DNA of 64,000 nucleotides, taken from Anarhynchus alexandrinus. Its lineage: Eukaryota; Chordata; Aves; Charadriiformes; Charadriidae. Below are positions 56,201-64,000 of this stretch, piece after piece (position 1 is the stretch's first letter; the number at the start of each line of letters is the position of its first letter). The position numbers were made by a program, and so were the translations under genes. The notes under the pieces are model-generated. The model had not been told where the DNA came from. It saw only the letters and a list, made by a program, of their open reading frames with translations, and made no database searches. The DNA lies in the NCBI GenBank assembly GCA_008711295.1, contig VUYV01000004.1:1182751-1246750 (forward strand). Direction: 5' to 3'.

Positions 56201-59148
56201 ATGGTTTCCATTGGCCAAATACAAGTAGCATTGTGCACTGGAAGTACTTTTAAGGACGTTCTTAAAATTAAGGAATGCTGATCCAGTTCTTCTAGGATAG
56301 AATCTAGCTGCTTATGTATTTTGAAGGGCAGAAATCTCTCTTTACCATTCAGTTTTGCTGGAAACGTAGGATAGATTTCCTTTTAGCTATAGAATAAGCT
56401 ACCAAAACCATCAGCAATACTGTGGTTTTATTTGTTCTTGTTTCTTCTGCAGACTGAGGAAAGGAGGAAAATAGATGAGCTAATTACAAGCGGGAAAGAA
56501 GAAGGAATGAAGGTAACGGCAATGCCAACATGAGTAGCCGTGTACTGTTTATACAGTATCTTGCTGTTAATCTGTTTAAGCAAAAAGTAGCAGAACTCAG
56601 TTTCAGAACTGCTGCAGTTCCTCGATAGTAAGATGAAAGTGCAGCAAAACTGGAGCGCGCTGTCTTTTCTTTTGGATGGGCAATATTTGGCTCTGAAGAA
56701 TGTGTATGTGCAGCCTCAGCCATAAATATTAAAAGGCCTTTGTAGTCTTTACTGAAAATGCAGTTGTTCCCTTCAGTATCTCATTTCTTGGATTAGCTTC
56801 CAGAAATGGGGGTAGATATAGCATCTTAATTTTCACATGTTTTAAAGGTAACACGCATATATACTGTCTGTATGGTAACAAATTCTCTTAGCCTATTTAC
56901 AGCCAGTTGCTGTGGGTCTTCATTATGGCACTTGGGATAATGGGTTGTACTGGTTTTCCTTCCACTGCTAGCAAATACTAGTTATTGGGACCAAGTGCTT
57001 ACCATTTGGGTTACTCTGATCACCCTTTTTCGAACTTAAAGCAGAAATGGCTCCTGGAAGTGCAGAAGAGCTGTGATTGTCGAAAAGCAGCAGCCTGCAA
57101 TTCACAGTGTCACATCTATGACAGTGATAGGAGAACTTCCTTGGAGTTGTCCAATTTACAGGGGGAGGCAGGAATAATAAAGTGTACTGGTGGGTGATAA
57201 ACGTAATTTCTGTAATTGATCTTTCTGTTCCTCTAACTTCTTAACCTGTGCATGCTAATGGTGATGATGGTGAACTTCAAATGGAAAAACTTACTGCCTC
57301 AGCTAATAGGTAGTTTAAAAGCAAAAATAGATAACTATTCTCTGTGTACCGTTTATTTAAAGTAATTCTTAGTTCTTTGATTAGAAGGCTTTGTATCAAA
57401 ATACCTGGTAACTCAGGGCGCGTCCCAGACTCATCCTGTATTTCTTCCACGATGCTGTACGTTGTGCTTCTACAGCTCTGTCTGTGATACACACCAATAC
57501 CCTGCTGTAGCATTTCTTGACAACAAGTCACTCATTTCCTAATAAACAGCATATTTCTAGTCATGTGAACACTTTCTAATTTCCTGGCTGATTTTCTTTT
57601 CAACTCAACAGATTGATTACATCGACGGCAAAGGGAGAGGAGTAATTGCTACTAAACATTTTAATCGAGGAGAATTTGTGGTGGAATATCATGGGGATCT
57701 CATAGAGATCACTGATGCTAAAAAGCGAGAAGCTCTGTATGCTCAAGATCCATCCACAGGCTGCTATATGTACTATTTTCAGTACCTCAGCAAAACGTAC
57801 TGGTAAGCTTCTCTTCCCTCAAGTGTGATAGCTGAGTGATAGAGGCTTTGAATGTTGCTAAGTCTTTTCTTGTTCTCATGCAAAAAAATAATTAATGGGA
57901 ACCATGAATTAGGAAATCTTTCTGAAGCTCTGTCATAGTCCAAGAGCCTCCTGTACCTCTGGGCTAAAAGGAAAGGTAGGTGACTCAAAGCCCTGTTCTC
58001 TGAAGTACAGCACAAGCTATATGGACAGTTGTATCTGCTTGGATGAGACCTCTAGCTCTGCCTGAATTTATTATCTTGTAAAATTAATTATTTTTCCTTA
58101 GTTGCAAGGATTTTGTTTGAAAATCAGTATGGACAAACTCACTGGAAGAGAAACATTTCCTTCAGCTGTCTTTGACTAGGTCTCCTTCTTTCTCTAGTAC
58201 CTGACACTCACCCCGTGTGCATGCTTTATCCCTCTATTTGCTGAGTCATTTGCCCCAAACTCCAGTTCTCTCAAAGCAACTACTTGGACTACGTTCTTTC
58301 CTCCTTGGCTGATGTTACTGGATACTGGAGTGTGGTTCACTTAACCTGTATATTAATTACCTTGAAGCACCCTATATTCTAAGTTTCTGACTGCCAGTCT
58401 AGATGCCATAGTGACAGCTGCCATAACATTTCTTTTGCAATGGGGGGAAGTGGAGCTTTAGTATCTAGGTCTCTGCAAGTTGGGCGTGTAGTATTTAGGC
58501 ATTCTCAGCCTTCTGTGTGATTAGACTCTTGCTGGCTTACTCAGTGGATACTACTTAGCTTGGACACAGCTTTCTTGAGGGGAGGGTATTTAAGGTATCA
58601 AGCCTTTCTGTTCGGTGTTCTACATCTGGATTCTGCTATTCCTCCTGAACAGTTGAGAGCTGCTTGGAAACAGGCAGCTCAAAAACATAGTCCAAAATCT
58701 TCCATTTTCTGAGTTTTGTGCTAACTTAATCTCCCAGAATTGCTTTAGTTTACCTGCATTGCCATATTATGTGCTGTCTGTTCAATCATATGAGTATTCT
58801 GTAATGTTCTGGGTTTCCTTCATTTTTCAAGCCTTCTGTGGATTCCTGATTCTTCATCAGATTTTCACTTTGCTTTTTATCCACAAACGTGACTGCGTGA
58901 TATGCAGCAATCCTGCATTCTGTTCTTGTTCTTCCAGTGTTGATGCTACAAAAGAAACGAATCGTCTGGGAAGACTGATTAATCACAGCAAATGTGGCAA
59001 TTGTCAAACAAAGCTTCATGACATTGACGGTGTGCCTCATCTCATACTGATAGCTTCCAGAGACATTAAAGCAGGTGAAGAACTATTGTACGACTATGGA
59101 GACAGAAGCAAAGCTTCCATTGAAGCTCATCCATGGCTGAAACACTAA
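50270..59148 (+). CDS. KMT5A: KMT5A (SETD8/PR-SET7), histone H4 lysine-20 monomethyltransferase, complete coding region
   Basis: The nuclear enzyme monomethylates histone H4 Lys20 and controls replication, chromosome compaction and S-phase integrity. Eight coding exons join to 341 codons plus stop (human 352). Features: a short N terminus MAKGKNMPKARA; GPGRPR (AT-hook-like, about 27-32); a first PIP-box-like QSKIYSYL (42-49); a disordered Lys-rich middle; a PIP-degron VTDYYPV with following basic residues (170-184), the type of motif read by PCNA and CRL4-Cdt2; and the SET domain (about 209-341) with EYHGDLIEI, GRLINHSKCGNC (Arg284, equivalent to human Arg295) and ELLYDYGD (Tyr323, Asp327). 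The start ATG has a GCGGTCATGG context and leaves a 10-nt first coding exon, as in mammals. Confidence 0.97.
50488..50582 (+). CDS. KMT5A: KMT5A coding exon 2 (residues 4-35)
   Basis: The acceptor is TTCCTAG|GG. It encodes KNMPKARAGGAEEASPE and then SAERKGPGRPRAGG. The Ala/Gly-rich part is shorter than in human, which explains part of the length difference. Confidence 0.9.
50583..52750 (+). other. KMT5A: KMT5A intron 2
   Basis: About 2.2 kb. The first part is GC-rich island sequence; the rest is AT/TG-rich with no exon, repeat family or structured element that I recognise. Confidence 0.6.
52751..52907 (+). CDS. KMT5A: KMT5A coding exon 3 (residues 36-87)
   Basis: It encodes ENVFIGQSKIYSYLNPNK, then PPLQEENSVMYHEVKCQGK, then TLNETYRKGD. 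It contains the first PIP-box-like motif. Confidence 0.96.
54171..54710 (+). mobile_element. Solitary ERV LTR with target-site duplication TCAGG in KMT5A intron 3
   Basis: The LTR runs from TGACCTGGCTTCAGC (54176) to AACCATGACA (54705). Perfect TCAGG repeats flank it at 54171-54175 and 54706-54710. It contains a TATA-like TATATAAATA (54398-54407), an ATTAAA signal (54557-54562) and a CATGAGTTG region downstream, the usual LTR order. No internal retroviral genes remain. It lies in the sense orientation of KMT5A, about 290 bp before coding exon 4. Confidence 0.92.
54999..55215 (+). CDS. KMT5A: KMT5A coding exon 4 (residues 88-159)
   Basis: The acceptor is GTCACCAG|AAAAAAAG. It encodes the disordered segment EKKNGGNVIEGAMKPEDQK through KKMVKAKRGPRRK, less conserved than the rest. 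The solo LTR lies about 290 bp upstream. Confidence 0.93.
56035..56119 (+). CDS. KMT5A: KMT5A coding exon 5, PIP-degron (residues 160-188)
   Basis: It encodes TQGRTPNRKVTDYYPV and then RRSSRKSKSELE. The human equivalent is KLTDFYPV. The TD pair, two aromatic residues and downstream basic residues are kept. Confidence 0.96.
56453..56512 (+). CDS. KMT5A: KMT5A coding exon 6 (residues 189-208)
   Basis: It encodes TEERRKIDELITSG and then KEEGMK, 20 whole codons, between a TTCTGCAG acceptor and a GTAACG donor. Confidence 0.95.
57612..57802 (+). CDS. KMT5A: KMT5A coding exon 7, SET domain first part (residues 209-271)
   Basis: It encodes IDYIDGKGRGVIATKHF through CYMYYFQYLSKTY. It contains EYHGDLIEITDAKKREALY. 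The last Cys codon is split TG|T. Confidence 0.97.
58938..59148 (+). CDS. KMT5A: KMT5A coding exon 8, SET domain catalytic part (residues 272-341, stop)
   Basis: It encodes CVDATKETNRLGRLINHS, then KCGNCQTKLHDIDGVPHL, then GEELLYDYGDRSKASIE and AHPWLKH with TAA at 59146-59148. The open frame continues upstream of the TTCTTCCAG acceptor, but that part is intron. Confidence 0.97.
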
Positions 59149-60670
59149 TTCATCTTATTTGTTTGGGGTTGATATTTTTTTTGGTGTTTTTTTGGACTGA
59201 GTGCTCTACAAGGAGTCAGTGGATTTTTATTTTTTTTTTTCCTATCCTCACTTCCCTCAGCTTTCTTAGTGGACTGCTTATGGTGTTCTGAGCTCCTTAA
59301 AAACTACCTTTTTGCTTTGCAGTATTTAAATACCTATTACAGTTTTCCAGGCAGGCTTGAATAATTGATCTTAAATTGCCAAAACTTTCATACCATAAAG
59401 GAAACCCTCCCTAAAATTTGAATACTTCTGCATAGTGACCAGTGCCACTTGAGCATGCAGTCGAAGACTTGCGTAGAAACTTAATCACTTGGGTAGTGCT
59501 TCTGCTTTTGCAATGAAATCTCACGCTCCACTTTGTGGGGTGATGAACTTGGCATTAGCTTTATGACAGCAGATGTACTTCTGTACTCTTGACTCGTACA
59601 TCCAGTGGCTTGACTGCTTGTCAGCCTGCTTTTTACAGCCCAGTGCTGACAGGCTTCTCTGAGGTGGATGCAACTGTTTCTATCATTTTCAAAAATTTGT
59701 GGTAGGGATCCAGTTTTTCCAGTGTTGTATCTCACGTTGGCAATGAACTTTAAATGCACTGGCGCTGAGGGAAATGGATGGTCAAACTGGCTGCTTTCTT
59801 CAGAGAAATGACTCCAAGCCAAACGAGGGTGGACTTGATAGGCTGGGTTGATACTGATGGGAAATGTGAAGATAGAACTTCACAGTGAGAATCAATGTTT
59901 GACATTACTTATTTTCTACAATTTAAGATGGTACCTTTTTATAGTTGATGGCTGATTCTTGGAGGTGTCTCCCAGAGGATTTTAAAGCAGTAAAAGAAAA
60001 AGCTGTCTCCAAAAATTTTTTTATTACCTTCCTATGCTAATTAGCCACATCAGAAGCTATTTATTTACTGTGAATGCTTGAAGTAGAGCATAGTGTTTCC
60101 AAAAATAGGAGTCCTCTTCATATGCAGCTTCAAACTGTAATGATGGAGTTCATGCAATGAAGAAAGTAGATTCCTTATTGCCTGGTCCTGTAGGTCTGTC
60201 CAGCATGGTCTGGTCCCACTATCTTAAATGGGAGTTGAGCGCTTAGCATCTTGCGGATGTTTGTAACGTTACTGTTGGAGAACCAAATCTGTGATATAGG
60301 CGGGCAATACAATGCAGGTCCTTTATGTTAAAGATGAATTCTTACCAGTTGGAATTTTTGCCAAGGCAGACTTGGCATGTGTGTAGATGAAAATGGCTGT
60401 GAGCCATCAGCCACGCTTGCTGCTGGAAGGTGTCAGCAAGGGATCTGTGGCTCTGTTAATGTCTTCTGTTCCTCATGTCTTGAAGGCTGCTGCTGTTTCA
60501 GCTAATGCCCTCTAGGACAATCTTATGTGCTTGCCTATGTGATAGGTCAAATAGCAACAACATCCTGGTTGTATGCTCCAGCAGCAAGAGAGGTGGCTTA
60601 GTGATGTATTTTTTAAATTAAAAACTTGAAGACAATGTCTCTGTAAAATAAAGAATATATTTATTATTGA
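59149..60670 (+). other. KMT5A: KMT5A 3' untranslated region
   Basis: The sequence follows the stop codon. The first canonical AATAAA is at 60646-60651 and a second is at 60989-60994, so the UTR is about 1.5 or 1.85 kb. No exon or repeat is seen within it. Confidence 0.65.
60646..60651 (+). terminator. KMT5A: AATAAA polyadenylation signal, KMT5A (first)
   Basis: A canonical hexamer about 1.5 kb past the stop codon. Confidence 0.6.
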
Positions 60671-60988
60671 TGAAGTGGCTGCTATAGTACCTGTTTCCAT
60701 TGCAGATCATTAGCATTTTGAAAGAAAGCTGTGAAAATCGTTAGCCATTAAATGCTTTATATTATTTACCACTTAACACAAGGCAAGCTCATCAGAGACA
60801 GCCTGTGTATTTTTGTCATTTCTGAAGAGTTAACTGGAGACCTGTTATCTTACATGTACTGAGTTACAGGTAAGGTTCGCTGGCTGACTTATTTGAGTTG
60901 GCACTGATTTTTCTCTGGTCTCAGTAACAGACTACAGCAGTGTACAGTGTCCTGTTTTACTAGAGCACTTCCCTGAAGTAAAAATTGG

Positions 60989-60994
60989 AATAAA
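60989..60994 (+). terminator. KMT5A: AATAAA polyadenylation signal, KMT5A (second)
   Basis: A second canonical hexamer 343 bp further on, followed by a T-rich run. Confidence 0.45.
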
Positions 60995-61009
60995 TGCTTC
61001 TTTTTTTTT

Positions 61010-63160
61010 ATTATTTAAACATTTGCTTGTTCTCTATCAGGTCAAATAGCTTAAAACCTCTGTTCTTCAGCATCACTTTTGTAAACAAGAGAGGGGGAAG
61101 ATCTCTCCCAATTTTACATTAAAAAAATTGTCTTCTCTGAAACGCTTAACTGGTAATCGAGTAGCACTGCATCGGAAGATGGTAATAAAGCTGATGTTGC
61201 ACTGAGTATGTATCCTTTACTTTTCTAGGAACTGATATATATATATTTTATATATATGTATATCAAAATACTTTTCACAGAAACATGCCATTTGAATTTT
61301 TATCCCTGTGCCTTATAGGAAGGTTTCATCTTCTAACAAGGTATAAAGCACTTAGCAGGGAAAGATGCCCCTGGGTTGGCAGCTAAACTGCTTTTGTCAG
61401 GCTCGTGTGGCTTTGCCAGAGGGGTTGCTCTGTCAGGTCTGTAGCCTCTTCTGGTGTAGCCATAGCCAAGGAGTTTGCTCCCTTTTTGAGAGAGCAGCTG
61501 TGCAGCTCACTTGGCACAAAGTGGATGCAACACTGATGGCTCCAGAAAAAGCCTAGCCCAAAAAGGTTGAGGTGTTCTTCTGTCTGTTTTAACTGGTGAA
61601 CTCCCACCTTTTTTTTTTTTTAATCTTTTAATGAAGAACTTCTTAAAAGGTAAACTGCAAAGAATAATTGCAGCTTTCATTATTGTCTCCTTCAACTAAC
61701 TGCAAAGAGTGGCTTAGGGCTATGGCAGTCTTCTGTGCCTCCATGGCAGGTTGTTACTTTTGCACAGCTCTGTTTAATCTGTGCAGTTTATTACCTGAAG
61801 TCATTTCATTAAGACTTAGTAGAGTGATTAGTGTGTTTTGGGGCATAATTCCCCCTCCTCCCTGTTTTCAAGGGAGATGAGAAAATACATCCTTGGATAA
61901 ACCATGGGAGAGGATGGAGTTCAGAGCACACATAAACATCTCCTCAGCTCAGAGGGGTATCTGGGCTGTTGCATGATTGTTTGCTTGCTTGTTTTTCTCT
62001 AAACACAAAGCCTCTGCTAAGGAAATGCAGTAACTTCCTTCCCTGCTACCATGCTCTAGAAAATACATTGCAGGGATATGGCAAAGGCTTATGAATATTT
62101 TGAAGATGGCAGAATTACTTTAGCCATTCTGTGCCCTGGCTGAACCACCTTGCTTAGGTCAGATGTCTTTGATGTTGCCTTGCTAACGTACGACTGCTAA
62201 TAAATTCTCTCTGAAAGGAAACTGCAGTTCTACCTTCTGCAAAGCCGCACTCACATTGTGCATCTGAGCAGATGTGTGAAGTGTCCTATATTTTTCATGC
62301 TGCTAGCGTATGAGAGGGCATCAAAAGATTTCAGAGCCTGCTTTCACTTCTGAAGACAGTAAGATCATAGTTTGATACCTGTCACTGCTCCTTTTATATC
62401 TGTTCAGAATTCTCTGCTCTGGAAATTCTACTTTTCTAAATGTGGATCCTAATTGGTATATTTCAAGCTGCTTTTCTGCTCCTCTGTTTGCCCTATATGA
62501 TTCCACTAGTGATAAATCTCATTACTGGGGCTAATACACAGCTTGTGACAGATGACTGAAAGAACAGAGCTTATGAAAAATACAACTGTCTACCACAGGA
62601 GATTTTTAGCTGTCAGAAATGAAACATTTGGTGCATCTATTCCAGTTTGAGCACGTCTGCACCTCTGAAAAGACATCAGTCCTTCATGTGGGCAGAACAC
62701 GATGCAGCAACTTTTCTTCCCTTGCTGTGCTCTTTGCCTCCATCCTTCATCTCGACCCCAAACAGTCGTCCCTGTGTGTGCAGGGGCTCTGCTGTCACAG
62801 CCCAACTGCATCTTCCTTTGGTAGGATGGGGTGTGACAGGCTGCTGCCTGCTGCTGCCTGTGTATCACCCATCTAATGCGAAGAAAGACACAGAACAAAA
62901 AGCAGTGCTGGGGTTTTCTTCAAGCAGTTCTGTGTTAGTGTAAGATAATTACTTTCTGCATAAGAGCAATGGGGACTGCAATTGGGATGGGTTCTTCCTT
63001 CCTTCCCAGCACTTCACTATGAATGCACTCATGAATGGCATGTAGATCTCTAAAAAAGTATCTTCGTTTTGCTAAATCATTTGGGCTGAGCACTTTGATA
63101 AGTGGACAGGATAAATAAGTGGTAGTACAGATCATCACAGTCTCTTTGAATAAGAATAAA
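61010..63160. other. Intergenic spacer between convergent KMT5A and RILPL2
   Basis: No exon was recognised. A TA-rich microsatellite lies at 61235-61263 and a T run at about 61609-61622. The rest is unremarkable unique-looking sequence. Confidence 0.6.
61235..61263. repeat. TA microsatellite
   Basis: Interrupted TA dinucleotide repeats. Confidence 0.8.
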
Positions 63161-63164
63161 AATC

Positions 63165-63429
63165 ACCTTTGTATAAACATTTATTCTCTACATGTAGGTA
63201 ATGTCTGGCTGGAATCTAAGAAATACAAAAAGTGTCTGTCTTAAACAGTTTCTAAAAAAGCAAAGTAAAATCTATTCCAAAAGAATATTATACAACACAA
63301 TTTTTATGAGATTGCTTATTCTCTACAGTAGGAGTGATGCTTTTTCTTCCAATCATTGACTCCCCTAATGCCTTAGAGGCTCTCGTCAGTGCCATTTCTG
63401 AACAGGAGTGGTTAAGTTCTCGAGGATAC
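63165..63429 (-). other. RILPL2: RILPL2 3' untranslated region
   Basis: It runs from the TGA to about 15-20 nt beyond a minus-strand AATAAA at 63180-63185. The cleavage point is inferred. Confidence 0.6.
63180..63185 (-). terminator. RILPL2: AATAAA polyadenylation signal, RILPL2
   Basis: A canonical hexamer on the minus strand about 245 nt after the stop codon. Confidence 0.65.
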
Positions 63430-63454
63430 TCATTTTCCATGTTTAAAAGAGAAC
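63430..63454 (-). CDS. RILPL2: RILPL2 last coding exon (25 nt)
   Basis: The acceptor is a T-rich tract plus AG. The exon adds one base to the split Leu codon and then FSFKHGK and TGA. It is too short to be found as an ORF. Confidence 0.85.
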
Positions 63455-64000
63455 CTAAAAAAAAAAAAAAAGACAACAAAAGGGAAACAATAATGTACTA
63501 ATGGAAAAAAAGGAACATGCAGTGAGGTGGCTGTGTCCATGTGCTCTGCTATTTTGGGGAACTTTAGAGGCGCAGCTGGAGCTTGTGGGTACCGCATACA
63601 GCTGCGGCATACAATGTAAACAAACCTCCAGGGACAGCCGGTATGTTCCCACAGCAAAGTCTTTATGTGCTAGCAGGGAAGGCAAGTATCACATAGTTTT
63701 GTACTGAAATGCTTATTTTTCCTAGAAAAAAGTGATGCCCCGCTTGCCTGGGCGGAGGTTGCCTTCCTGTGGAGTGCTTTTTCCACAGGAAAGGATTTCT
63801 CTATCAGGTTTTAATTTTACAGGGAGAGGAGGAGAAAACAGTATCCAGCCAACTAGGCCAAAGTTCAAAATTCATCCCTGGATTCACTAAGTCTGAAGTG
63901 TGCTGTATTCTCCCATATTCTGCCCAAAAAGCTGCAGACAAACTTACAGCCGTTTGATGATTGTCTTCTCTTCACTATCCTTGCTGGTGCCAGGGCTACT
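63430..64000 (-). CDS. RILPL2: RILPL2, Rab-interacting lysosomal protein-like 2, 3' end only (last two coding exons, partial)
   Basis: RILPL2 is a small coiled-coil adaptor (211 residues in human) that binds myosin Va and Rab GTPases and acts in ciliary membrane traffic. Only its C terminus is in the window. The penultimate exon (63948-64000) reads SSPGTSKDSEEKTIIKRL, matching the human NKEEKTIIKKL. Its donor is CT|GTAAGTTT. The last exon starts at 63454 after a long T-tract and AG. The split codon CT|G gives Leu, followed by FSFKHGK and TGA (63430-63432). Human ends FFFRSGKQT. The gene continues beyond the right edge and converges on KMT5A as in mammals. Confidence 0.88.
63948..64000 (-). 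CDS. RILPL2: RILPL2 penultimate coding exon (truncated by window edge)
   Basis: 53 nt are visible, in the frame SSPGTSKDSEEKTIIKRL, ending CT|GTAAGTTT. Confidence 0.88.

Noticed and set aside
58759..59148. Upstream extension of the KMT5A last exon as a 129-residue frame
   Set aside because: The first part precedes a clear TTCTTCCAG acceptor and is hydrophobic intron translation. SET-domain similarity starts only at the acceptor.
63288..63479. Minus-strand open frame ending KSHKNCVV-like, seemingly the last exon of an unknown gene
   Set aside because: The same acceptor read in the phase set by the RILPL2 EEKTIIKRL exon gives LFSFKHGK and a stop, which matches the RILPL2 C terminus. The longer frame is out of phase.

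Overview
The window is avian nuclear DNA. Three things show this: three vertebrate genes split by GT-AG introns and fitting their human orthologues exon by exon; truncated CR1 LINE copies, one ending in the avian-type ATTCTATG-like 3' repeat; and solitary endogenous-retrovirus LTRs of types common in birds. The locus matches human 12q24.31 (SBNO1, KMT5A, RILPL2). It is chromosomal and eukaryotic; no operon, phage, plasmid or CRISPR structure is present.

Layout. 1-8387: intergenic DNA with no recognisable gene; a short minisatellite and a GC-rich block at about 3.3-3.8 kb. 8388-8798: a CR1 fragment. About 11.76-13.04 kb: 3' UTR of SBNO1. 13037-38848 (minus): the complete SBNO1 coding region in 31 coding exons, 1391 codons plus stop. 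Its introns hold a U12-type intron, two CR1 copies, an older LINE-like copy and two solo LTRs. 38851-45358: the long first intron. 44.4-46.25 kb: a CpG-island promoter for SBNO1, probably bidirectional. 46.5-49.9 kb: intergenic. 49.9-50.27 kb: the KMT5A promoter with four CCAAT boxes. 50270-59148 (plus): the complete KMT5A coding region in 8 coding exons, 341 codons plus stop, with a solo LTR in intron 3. To about 60.7 or 61.0 kb: KMT5A 3' UTR. 63.16-64.0 kb (minus): the last two coding exons of RILPL2, convergent with KMT5A and running off the right edge.

SBNO1 (strawberry notch homologue, DECH-box ATPase) and KMT5A (histone H4 lysine-20 monomethylase) are nuclear chromatin or transcription genes that diverge from promoters about 4.8 kb apart. 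RILPL2 is an unrelated trafficking and cilium adaptor. I found no undescribed gene system. The points most worth a second look are: a clear U12-type intron placed exactly before the SBNO1 DECH box; a missing GT donor at the end of SBNO1 coding exon 3, together with an unexplained 45-nt exon-like segment in the following intron; and the solo LTRs with intact target-site duplications, one in sense orientation inside KMT5A with its own TATA and poly(A) signals. Gene identities rest on my memory of the human proteins and on reading-frame continuity across splice sites; no alignment was run.
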